Below are positions 45,769 to 53,017 of a stretch of DNA of 64,000 bases, one piece after another. Source of the stretch: Citrifermentans bremense R1 (GTDB lineage: Bacteria; Desulfobacterota; Desulfuromonadia; Geobacterales; Geobacteraceae); assembly GCF_000426865.1 (NCBI RefSeq), contig NZ_KE384581.1, forward strand, positions 124,001 to 188,000. Direction: 5' to 3'. The notes under the pieces are model-generated. The model was not told where the DNA came from. It searched no databases and saw nothing but the letters and a program-made list of their open reading frames with translations. Made by a program: the position numbers and the translations under genes. Every line of letters begins with the position of its first letter. Positions within the stretch are counted from its first letter, which is position 1.

Positions 45769-47311
45769 AGTCGTCCTGGGTCACCCTCAGGACCTCCTCG
45801 ATGGTGGTGATCCCCTGGGCTGCCTTGGCGAGGCCGTCCTCGCGCAGGGTGCGCATCCCCTTGGAGACGGCGTATTCCTTGATGGCGCCGGAGGAGGCCT
45901 GCCGGATGATCATGGAGCAGAGTTCGGCGTCGATGGGGAGAAGCTCGTAGATGCCGACCCGCCCGATGGTCCCCAGGTTGAAGCACTTATCGCAGCCGCG
46001 GCCCCGGTACAGAAGCGGCGGGAGTTCGACGCCGGGGTAGCTTCTGTCCGGGACATAGGATTCCTTGCAGTGCGGGCAGATGACGCGGACCAGCCGCTGC
46101 GCGAGTACCGCGGAGAGCGAAGAGGCGACCATGAACGGCTCGATCCCCATGTCGATCAGGCGGGTCACCGCGGTGGCGGCGTCGTTTGTGTGCAGCGTAG
46201 AGAGGACCAGGTGGCCGGTGAGCGAGGCCTGCATGGCGATCTCGGCGGTCTCGGCGTCGCGGATCTCGCCGATCATGACGATGTCCGGGTCCTGCCTCAA
46301 GATGGAGCGAAGCCCCGCGGCGAAGGTGAGTTCGATCTTCGGGTTGACTTGGATCTGCCCCACACCCTTCAACTGGTACTCGATCGGGTCCTCGACGGTG
46401 ATGATGTTCTTCTCCGGCGAGTTGATCTGGGAGAGGGCCGCGTAGAGCGTGGTGGTCTTGCCGCTGCCGGTAGGTCCCGTCACCAGGATGATGCCGCTGG
46501 TTCTCGACAAGAGCCGGTCCATGAGCCGGTCGTTGCCGTCGGAAAGCCCGATTTCCTTCAGGGAGAGGACGCCGCGCTGCTTGTCCAAAAGCCTCAATAC
46601 CACGCGCTCCCCGAAGAAGGTGGGGATGAGCGACACGCGGATGTCGACGTCGCGCCCGGCCACCTTGACCCTGATGCGCCCGTCCTGCGGCAGCCTCTTC
46701 TCGGCGATATTGAGCCCGGACATGATCTTCACGCGGGAGGTGAGCGCCTCCTGGATCACCTTGGGGGGGGAGAGCATCTTGTACAAAAGGCCGTCGATCC
46801 GGAAGCGGACCTCGAGCTCGCGCTCGAAGGGCTCGATGTGGATGTCGCTCGCGCGCTCCTTAACCGCCTGGAACAGGATCGAGTTCAGAAGCCGGATCAC
46901 CGGCGCCTCGTCGGTCAGCTCCATCAGGTCGCGCGGTTCGTTGAAGGTGGTGGCGAGGGTGGAGAGCTCTTCCCCTTCGAGTTCCTCGACCACCTCCTGG
47001 GCGGAGCCGGAGAGGCGGGAGTAGAGGCGGTTCACCGCGTCCAGAAGAGCCGGGCGCGGGACTGCGACTACGGAGACCGGCTGCGAGAAGAGCCCGGCCA
47101 TCTCGTCCAGCGCCAGGAGGTTCGCCGGATCGGCGCTGGCAGCGACGATGGAGCCGTCCTCCTCGTGCAGCGGGAGCAGCAGGTTGTTGCGGGCGAAGTT
47201 GAGCGGGACCCGGTTCACCAGCGCCCCGTCTACCTTGGTGTCGTCGATCTCGGCCTGGTAGGGAAGGCCGAGCCGTGTCGCTATTTCTTCTATGTCTAAG
47301 CTTTCTGCCAT
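45749..47311 (-). CDS. gspE: Type II secretion system ATPase GspE
   Basis: A 520-residue AAA-like hexameric ATPase. The N-terminal N1E domain (about 1-130) binds GspL. The core has SDIHIEPFERELEVRFRIDG near 155, Walker A GPTGSGKTTT near 280, the Asp box VEDPIEYQLKGVGQIQVNP, Walker B DPDIVMIGEIRDAETAEIA, and the His box TGHLVLSTLHTND. The zinc-binding tetracysteine (CPHCK...CDKC) near residue 420 is intact. It powers secretion together with GspL and GspF. Confidence 0.95.
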   Translation of the reverse strand: MAESLDIEEIATRLGLPYQAEIDDTKVDGALVNRVPLNFARNNLLLPLHEEDGSIVAASADPANLLALDEMAGLFSQPVSVVAVPRPALLDAVNRLYSRLSGSAQEVVEELEGEELSTLATTFNEPRDLMELTDEAPVIRLLNSILFQAVKERASDIHIEPFERELEVRFRIDGLLYKMLSPPKVIQEALTSRVKIMSGLNIAEKRLPQDGRIRVKVAGRDVDIRVSLIPTFFGERVVLRLLDKQRGVLSLKEIGLSDGNDRLMDRLLSRTSGIILVTGPTGSGKTTTLYAALSQINSPEKNIITVEDPIEYQLKGVGQIQVNPKIELTFAAGLRSILRQDPDIVMIGEIRDAETAEIAMQASLTGHLVLSTLHTNDAATAVTRLIDMGIEPFMVASSLSAVLAQRLVRVICPHCKESYVPDRSYPGVELPPLLYRGRGCDKCFNLGTIGRVGIYELLPIDAELCSMIIRQASSGAIKEYAVSKGMRTLREDGLAKAAQGITTIEEVLRVTQDDYADLSL

Positions 47312-47377
47312 GTTGGGCCTGTTCGCTTGGGTTTGGCTGCTGCCGGTTGCGGTGGGAGGATTAGCTCCGCACCGGCC

Positions 47378-49297
47378 TTAGGGCTTGTCCTCGGTCACCG
47401 ATTTGGGCTTTTCCTTGAGAGCCTGCTCCAGGTTGATCGGCTCGCTGGTCTTCACCGCGTCGCTGAAGGCGTTTCTCTGGTTGACGGAAACCTCGGCCAT
47501 GTCGCGCGCGTCCTTGATTATGCGCGGGGTGAGCATGATCAGCAGGTTGGTCTTGTCCCGGGTGGTCTTCTTGGTCTTGAAAAGCCATCCCAGGAGCGGG
47601 ATGTCGCCCAGAAGCGGGATCTTGCTTTCCGTAACCTGGTCCGTGTCCTGAATCAGTCCGCCGATGATGACCGTGTCGGTGTTCTTCACCACCACGGAGG
47701 TCTTGGCCGAGCGCTTGGTGCTTCCGAGGTTGGGGTTCGTGGCGGTGCCGAAATCCTTCACCGCGGAGATTTCCTGGTAGATGTCGAGCTTTATGTACTC
47801 GCCCTCGCTGATCTGGGGCTTGATCTTCAGGATGATACCGGTGTCTTTCCTCTCGATCGACTGCTGCGAGAGGCCGGTGGAGGTGAGGTTGGTGCCGGAG
47901 AGGAAGGGGACGTTCTCGCCCACGAAGATCTCGGCTTCCTTGTTGTCGCTGGTCATGATGTTGGGGGTGGACAGGACGTTCAGCGCGCCGTTACTCTGCA
48001 GCGCCTTGAGCGTTGCGGGGAACAGGGCCACGCCGGCGTCCGGTGCCAGACCAAGGTCTTTGGCGAGGGTCAAGGCTCCGGTGAGGCCGGCTACGGCGCC
48101 GAAGGGATCGAAGGTTCCGACGGTAGAGAGCGTGCCGTTGGAGGCTCCGGCTATCACCCCCCATTGCAGGCCGAGTTCCTTCGCCTTGTTGGCGGAAACC
48201 TCGGCGATCATCGCCTGCACGAAGACCTGGCGGCTGCGGCGGTCCAGCTTCTGGATCACCTGCAAGAGGTTCTGGTAATCGGTGGGGGAGGCCATGATGA
48301 CAAGCGAGTTCGTTGACTTGTCGGGGGTGATGGTGATCTTCCCACCCTCGAAGATGGTCTGTTGCGGAGCCGTCGCGGCAGCGCCCGCAGCGGGCGCCGG
48401 CGTGGCCGCCGTACCTTTGAGTAGGCCATCCAGCACCTTGGCGACCTCGGCGGCCTCGGCGTTTTCCAGGTAGTAGACGTTGACCTTGCTGCTGGTGGTG
48501 GGGGGGACCACGTCGATGAGCGCGATCAGCTTCTTCACGTCCGCCTTGTCCTTGTCGCTGCCGAAGATGATCAGCGCGTTCAGCCTGTTGTCGGGCACTA
48601 CGGTCGAGGATGCGGTGGTGGCGGCAGCCGTGCCGGGGGCTCCCCCCTTGGAGGACTTGCCGCTCATCCAGTCCTTGACCAGGGTCGCCACGCTTTCGGC
48701 GGCCGCGTTTTTGAGGAAGACGAGTTCGGCACCCTCGCGCACCTGATCCGTGTCGATGTGCTTGAGGATCCCCAGCACCTTCTGGATGTTGAATGCTGAG
48801 TCGACCACGAGGATCATGTTCGCCGCGCCGAAGGCGGAGATCTGGCCGTCCTTGGAGACCAGCGGCTGCAGGAAGGTCACCGCGTCCTGTGGGGCGACGT
48901 GCTCCAGCTGGATCACCCTGGCCTGGTAGCTGTCGTTCACTACGGAGCGTTCACCGTCGAAGAGGATCCTCATCCCCGACTGTCTGGCGCTGGACGTGGG
49001 GACGATCTTCAGCACCTTTCCCGCCGGTACCACGGTGAACCCCTTGAGTTCGAGGACCGAGGTGAAGACGTTGTACGCCTCCTCGTTGGAGAGCTTCGCC
49101 GGGGAGAACACCGAGATCTTTCCCTTCACCCTGTCGTCCATGATGAAGTTCTTCCCGGTCAGGTCGCTGACGAATTTCACCATGGTGGCGATATCCACGT
49201 CGGTGAAGTTCAGCACCACACCCTTGGCGAACACCAGGGTCGGTGCGGCGAGCAGGAACATGAGCATGGCTGTGATGCGCGCACATCTTCTTTTCAA
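47378..49297 (-). CDS. gspD: Type II secretion system secretin GspD
   Basis: A 639-residue outer-membrane channel subunit. A signal peptide is followed by N0 (VVLNFTDVDIATMVKFVSDLTG), N1-N3 domains separated by an Ala/Gly/Thr-rich linker (GGAPGTAAATTASST) and another Ala/Pro-rich linker. The secretin core then runs with VLSTPNIMTSDNKEAEIFVGENVPF and VVKNTDTVIIGGLIQDTDQ. The C-terminal S-domain is short. No pilotin gene is adjacent. It sits downstream of the S23-like insertion that separates it from gspC. Confidence 0.94.
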   Translation of the reverse strand: MKRRCARITAMLMFLLAAPTLVFAKGVVLNFTDVDIATMVKFVSDLTGKNFIMDDRVKGKISVFSPAKLSNEEAYNVFTSVLELKGFTVVPAGKVLKIVPTSSARQSGMRILFDGERSVVNDSYQARVIQLEHVAPQDAVTFLQPLVSKDGQISAFGAANMILVVDSAFNIQKVLGILKHIDTDQVREGAELVFLKNAAAESVATLVKDWMSGKSSKGGAPGTAAATTASSTVVPDNRLNALIIFGSDKDKADVKKLIALIDVVPPTTSSKVNVYYLENAEAAEVAKVLDGLLKGTAATPAPAAGAAATAPQQTIFEGGKITITPDKSTNSLVIMASPTDYQNLLQVIQKLDRRSRQVFVQAMIAEVSANKAKELGLQWGVIAGASNGTLSTVGTFDPFGAVAGLTGALTLAKDLGLAPDAGVALFPATLKALQSNGALNVLSTPNIMTSDNKEAEIFVGENVPFLSGTNLTSTGLSQQSIERKDTGIILKIKPQISEGEYIKLDIYQEISAVKDFGTATNPNLGSTKRSAKTSVVVKNTDTVIIGGLIQDTDQVTESKIPLLGDIPLLGWLFKTKKTTRDKTNLLIMLTPRIIKDARDMAEVSVNQRNAFSDAVKTSEPINLEQALKEKPKSVTEDKP

Positions 49298-49315
49298 GAA
49301 AACCCCCCCACAAAG

Positions 49316-49354
49316 GCAGATAAAGGCAGATAAAGATAGAGATAAAGATAAAGA
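49316..49354. repeat. Left inverted-repeat arm of the S23-type insertion
   Basis: GGCAGATAAA-type short repeats run through this stretch. GCAGATAAAGATA at 49326-49338 is the exact reverse complement of 49793-49805. In a second register, GATAAAGATAAAGA (49341-49354) matches 49789-49802. It lies between the gspD start and the S23-like gene stop. Confidence 0.8.
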
Positions 49355-49723
49355 CTAATCGGAATGCATTTCCTTCAGTGCCAATACAATTTTGTTGATT
49401 TCCTGGTACAGCTGAGAAAGGCGGTCATCGAGTGAATCCGCTTCTTCGCTTTTAAGGTAACCGACCCTTTTGGAATATTCGAGGTGGCTTTGTGTTTCGG
49501 TTAAAGAGCCACGTGCATGATAATAAAAGTTGACCTTGTCAAGGAGATGCTTTCTACCATAAGCTTCGGCTATGATGGCTGATATGCTCAAGGCCGACCG
49601 TCTAATCTGGGAAGTCAATCCGTAATCTTCTTTCTTAGGAAGGTGTTCCGTGGCAGAGTAAACCTGCTCGGCCACAGCCATCGCGTGTTGCCAAACCGGC
49701 ATGTCCTTGAAGCCACGGTACAT
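49355..49723 (-). CDS. S23/four-helix-bundle protein inserted in the gsp operon
   Basis: A 122-residue protein of the 23S-rRNA intervening-sequence (S23, four-helix bundle) family: YRGFKDMPVWQHAMAVAEQVY, LPKKEDYGLTSQIRRSALSI, SAIIAEAYGRKH and FYYHARGSLTETQSHLEYSKRVGYL. All four expected helices are present. Proteins of this family are classically coded inside excised insertions of 23S rRNA and also occur free-standing or as relatives of DGR accessory proteins. Here it interrupts gspC-gspD, is on the same strand, has lower GC than its neighbours and is flanked by inverted repeats. It has no known role in secretion. Confidence 0.88.
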   Translation of the reverse strand: MYRGFKDMPVWQHAMAVAEQVYSATEHLPKKEDYGLTSQIRRSALSISAIIAEAYGRKHLLDKVNFYYHARGSLTETQSHLEYSKRVGYLKSEEADSLDDRLSQLYQEINKIVLALKEMHSD

Positions 49724-49786
49724 GGCATCCTCGGCGCTGATATTCTTGGCTTACCTCTTCCTCCCTGTCTTGCCTTGCCTTTCCTC

Positions 49787-49805
49787 AATCTTTATCTTTA
49801 TCTGC
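49787..49805. repeat. Right inverted-repeat arm of the S23-type insertion
   Basis: AATCTTTATCTTTATCTGC, the counterpart of the left arm, lies between the S23-like gene and the gspC stop. In the minus-strand transcript the two arms could pair across about 450 bases, enclosing the S23-like gene. Pyrimidine-rich low-complexity DNA (49750-49790) adjoins. Confidence 0.8.
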
Positions 49806-49817
49806 TTCATCTCTGTT

Positions 49818-50708
49818 TTACCTGATGTCGTAGTTAAAAGTAGTCGGCTGCCCGTCGCGGATCAGGTCGAGCTTGATCCTGCTCTGCCCCTTGAGCGAGG
49901 CGAAGGACTGGATCGCCTTCTCCGGGGAATCGATGGGGAAGTCGTTCATCCTTAAAAGCACGTCGCCGTTTCTGATGCCGATGGTCCCGAAGATCCCCTG
50001 CGGCTTCACCTCGGAGGCGCGGAACCCCTCGACCTTCCCGTCCTTCATGCTGGGCAAAAGGCGCGCGTCGGTCATGGCCTGCCCTATGTTGTCCAGCGCG
50101 GCGTTCAAGGCGCGTTGGTCCACGACGTAGTTGCCGGATCCGGTCGGCGAGGCGAGCCCCCCGGCGGGGGCGGCGGGGAGGGCGGGTGCCGGTTGCGCCG
50201 CTGCTGCGGCTGCCGCGGTAGGCGTCAGGATCTTCACCCTCTTGCCGCCGATGAGGATCTCAGCCACGTCCTTTTTCACCGAAACGAGCGGGCCTGCGGA
50301 AAACACCGTCTCTCCCAGCCGGAACACCCGTTCCTCGCGGGTGGAACCCTTCTGCACCAGGGCGAAACTTTCCCGGAAGGAGCCGACGGCCGTTCCCAGC
50401 AGGGTGAGGTCCCCGACCGACGGGGCGACGGCTACTGCCGCCTGCCCCGGAGCCGCTGCCGGCTGCAGGATGGCGCTGAGCTTCCCCTGGGTTGCCTTGC
50501 CGAAGAGCCCGCGCTCCAGGATCGGCGCGAAAGCGAGCAGGTCCTGGCTGTCGCCGGGGGCCTGGGCCGCCGTTTGCGCCTGCTTCTGGGCCGTCCTGGG
50601 ATAAAGCCCGGAGATCTTGAAGCTGAGCAGGTCCGCGGCGATAAGTGCCGAGACCGCGATGAGCGCAAGGCCAAGCGATATGTTGAGGGGGAGAATCCAG
50701 CGCGGCAT
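49818..50708 (-). CDS. gspC: Type II secretion system protein GspC
   Basis: A 296-residue inner-membrane protein: one N-terminal helix (PLNISLGLALIAVSALIAADLL), an Ala/Gln/Pro linker, the homology-region domain (LTLLGTAVGSFRESFALVQKGS), and after a second Ala/Pro linker a C-terminal PDZ-like domain (KVEGFRASEVKPQGIFGTIGIRNGDVLLRMND). It bridges the platform and the GspD secretin. It is the first gene of the operon; a terminator-like hairpin lies in its leader. Confidence 0.9.
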   Translation of the reverse strand: MPRWILPLNISLGLALIAVSALIAADLLSFKISGLYPRTAQKQAQTAAQAPGDSQDLLAFAPILERGLFGKATQGKLSAILQPAAAPGQAAVAVAPSVGDLTLLGTAVGSFRESFALVQKGSTREERVFRLGETVFSAGPLVSVKKDVAEILIGGKRVKILTPTAAAAAAAQPAPALPAAPAGGLASPTGSGNYVVDQRALNAALDNIGQAMTDARLLPSMKDGKVEGFRASEVKPQGIFGTIGIRNGDVLLRMNDFPIDSPEKAIQSFASLKGQSRIKLDLIRDGQPTTFNYDIR

Positions 50709-50776
50709 GAAAGACCCTTTGTCTGCTGAGTAGTTGAAGCTGTGCGAATATATTAGATGGCTTTGAGTTATGCAAC

Positions 50777-50833
50777 AAAAAAGGGGGCGCGATCGCGCCT
50801 CCGGACGCTACGTGGACGCCTTGCCGCCCCCTT
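50777..50833 (-). terminator. Terminator-like structure in the gspC leader
   Basis: AAGGGGGCG (50781-50789) pairs with CGCCCCCTT (50825-50833), with secondary stems possible inside. Read on the minus strand it runs into TTTTTT. It is 70 bases upstream of gspC and no convincing gene precedes it on that strand, so it may act as an attenuator of the secretion operon. The rest of 50709-51142 has no gene I can support. Confidence 0.65.
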
Positions 50834-51142
50834 CGGCATGGGGGCGAAAGAAAGATTAATTAATCTCTTGGCGCGCCCTTTCTAATCAGTGCGTCTGCAG
50901 TGTCAGCAAGAGCTGTGCCGCTGCGCCTGGAGCGGTTCCCTGTTCCATAACCTCTGCCTGTTGCGTCCTTTTTTCGGGAAGCGCTTCCATGAGCCGGCGT
51001 CAACTGTCGGAATCGCCCCGCGAAACCGCCCCCGTTTTTGACGCGAGACAGATCTTTGACGCCGCCGGCTCCGGTAGTTGCTGTCCGCTTCGCTGCTGTG
51101 CTACACTGCCGGAGCCCATCGAGCAGTCTTCGGAGAAAACGC

Positions 51143-51874
51143 ATGAAGCCAGTCATCGTAACCGCATCGACCACCTTGGAACTCTCGGAGCTCATCGCCG
51201 GCACCTCCGCCGTCGCCGTTACCGGCGTCGGCCACCTGCGGGTCTATCGCGCCAGCTATCGCGGAGCGGAGCTGGTCATCGCCGTAACCGGCATCGGCAA
51301 GGTGAACGCGGCGGCCGCGACCACGCTGCTGCTGGAGCGCTTCGGCGCTGAGCTGCTGATCAACACAGGGTGCGGGGGCGCGTTCCCCGGCTGCGGCCTC
51401 GGCGTAGGGGACCTGGCGATAGCTCAGAGCGAGACCCTCGCGGACGAGGGGGTGCAGACCCCGGACGGGTGGAAGAGCCTGGAGCTGATCGGCATCCCCG
51501 TATTCCAGGGGGATGGGAAGCGGATCTTCAATACCGTGCCGCTGGACCTGGACCTGGCCCGCGGGGCAGAGGCGCGCGCCCGGGAGCTCGGGCATGGCGT
51601 TGTCTGCGGTCCCTTCCTCACCGTCTCCACCTGCAGCGGGAGCGCCCTCCAGGGACAGGAGCTTTTGCGCCGCTTCCCGGGGGTCTGCGAGAACATGGAG
51701 GGGGGAGCAGTGGCGCAGGCGGCACTTCCATACGCGGTCCCGTTCCTCGAAGTGCGCGGCATCAGCAATATGGTCGAGGACCGCGACCTCTCGCGCTGGG
51801 ACCTGAAGCTCGCCGTCTCCCAGGCGCAGAAATTCCTCCTGGACTATCTGGAGCACCTGCCGCTATCTGTGTGA
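51143..51874 (+). CDS. mqnB: Futalosine hydrolase
   Basis: A 243-residue nucleoside-phosphorylase-fold enzyme releasing hypoxanthine from futalosine in the alternative menaquinone pathway. Motifs are VTGIGKVNAAAATTLLLE near residue 46, NTGCGGAFPGCGLGVGDLAI near 75, STCSGSA near 160 and CENMEGGAVAQAALPY near 180 with the substrate-binding Glu-Met-Glu-like element. SNMVEDRDLSRWDLKLAV near the end matches MqnB rather than MTA/SAH nucleosidase. Start 51143 has GGAGA eight bases upstream; frames extending further 5' lack family sequence. Confidence 0.9.
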   Translation: MKPVIVTASTTLELSELIAGTSAVAVTGVGHLRVYRASYRGAELVIAVTGIGKVNAAAATTLLLERFGAELLINTGCGGAFPGCGLGVGDLAIAQSETLADEGVQTPDGWKSLELIGIPVFQGDGKRIFNTVPLDLDLARGAEARARELGHGVVCGPFLTVSTCSGSALQGQELLRRFPGVCENMEGGAVAQAALPYAVPFLEVRGISNMVEDRDLSRWDLKLAVSQAQKFLLDYLEHLPLSV

Positions 51875-51972
51875 CCACATCAGGCACGGCTTCCGGCCTC
51901 CCCGCACAGTCAAACCCCAGCAGCCACCGTATGACTTGACTTAAACCACCGCAGAAAAAATGCAACCTTCTC

Positions 51973-52001
51973 TTGCACTCCCGCCATAGAAACAGTATAT
52001 T
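51973..52001 (+). promoter_or_regulatory. Putative promoter of mqnD
   Basis: TTGCAC (51973-51978), 17 bases, TATATT (51996-52001), about 60 bases ahead of the start at 52064. Confidence 0.5.
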
Positions 52002-52063
52002 AAAAAGTTCAGATTCATCCGATAGTCAGACCTATGACAGAGAACAGATGGAGCAATGCCAGA

Positions 52064-52930
52064 ATGAACACTTTTGATACCGAGCAGATAGAGAAAAATT
52101 CGTCTCCGATACTGTCGCTGGGATTCTCTCCCTGTCCCAACGATACCTTCATCTTCGACGCGCTGGTCCACGGGCGGGTGGAATGCGGCTACGCCTTCAA
52201 GGAGCGGCTGGAGGACGTGGAGACGCTGAACCGGATGGCGCTCTCGGCAACGCTGGACGTCTCCAAGGTTTCCTACCACCTGCTTGGCCACATCCTGGAC
52301 GACTATCTGCTCCTGAGAAGCGGCGGGGCGCTGGGGCGCGGCTGCGGCCCCTTGCTGGTGGCGCGCGAGAAGCTCGACGCGGCAAGCCTTTCCGGCAAGA
52401 GGATCGCCCTCCCCGGGCGCTACACCACCGCGGCGCTGCTCTTGAGGCTCTTCAACCCGTCCCTTTCCGACTTCGTCTACCTCCCCTTCGACAAGATCAT
52501 GGCGGCGGTAGCCGACGGCTCGGTGGCCGCCGGCGTCATCATTCACGAGTCCCGTTTCACCTACCAGGGGCATGGCCTGCAGAAGATCCTGGACCTGGGG
52601 CAGTGGTGGGAAGAGGAGACCGGGCATCCCATCCCGTTGGGAGGGATCGCGGCCCGGCGCGACCTGGGGAGTGAGACCCTCCTGGCGCTGGAGCAGGCGA
52701 TCGCCGCGAGCGTGGAGTGCGCCTTCAAATACCCGGCGCAAGCGCGACCCTACATCAGGGCACACTCGCAGGAGATGAGCGACGAGGTCTGCGACGCCCA
52801 TATCGGCCTCTACGTGAACGACTTTTCCCGCGGGCTGGGGAGAGAAGGAGAGGCCGCAGTGCGGCTTCTGCTAGGGCGCGCCGAGGCGGCGGGGATCATT
52901 CCTCCCCTGCGGGAGCCGCTGCTGATCTGA
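52064..52930 (+). CDS. mqnD: 1,4-dihydroxy-6-naphthoate synthase
   Basis: A 288-residue periplasmic-binding-protein-fold enzyme converting cyclic de-hypoxanthinyl futalosine in menaquinone synthesis. The hallmark GFSPCPNDTFIFDALVHG is near residue 20. DVSKVSYHLLGHILDDYLLLRSGGALGRG and DFVYLPFDKIMAAVADGSV follow, with the catalytic-type His in GVIIHESRFTYQGHGL. The start at 52064 has GGAG ten bases upstream; ATG 52034 adds ten residues without a ribosome site. It is downstream of mqnB with its own promoter. MqnA, C and E are not in this window. Confidence 0.92.
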   Translation: MNTFDTEQIEKNSSPILSLGFSPCPNDTFIFDALVHGRVECGYAFKERLEDVETLNRMALSATLDVSKVSYHLLGHILDDYLLLRSGGALGRGCGPLLVAREKLDAASLSGKRIALPGRYTTAALLLRLFNPSLSDFVYLPFDKIMAAVADGSVAAGVIIHESRFTYQGHGLQKILDLGQWWEEETGHPIPLGGIAARRDLGSETLLALEQAIAASVECAFKYPAQARPYIRAHSQEMSDEVCDAHIGLYVNDFSRGLGREGEAAVRLLLGRAEAAGIIPPLREPLLI

Positions 52931-53017
52931 TTCCGGCTGGAGGGAAACGCTAAAGTTATCCTTTTTCGCTGTCGATACGTGCAAGCGGCAGCACTGGCTG
53001 CCTGGAGGTTGGTTCGG

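Noticed and set aside
50940-51000. Cyclic-di-GMP (GEMM) riboswitch in the gspC leader
   Set aside because: GGACGCAA and a neighbouring stem are present, but the GGCAAACC strand and the second receptor helix of the aptamer are not; only a covariance search could revive it.
50860-51204. Possible minus-strand gene before the gspC hairpin
   Set aside because: It overlaps the mqnB start, is Ser/Arg/Thr-rich and lacks a ribosome site, so the hairpin is better read as a leader element.
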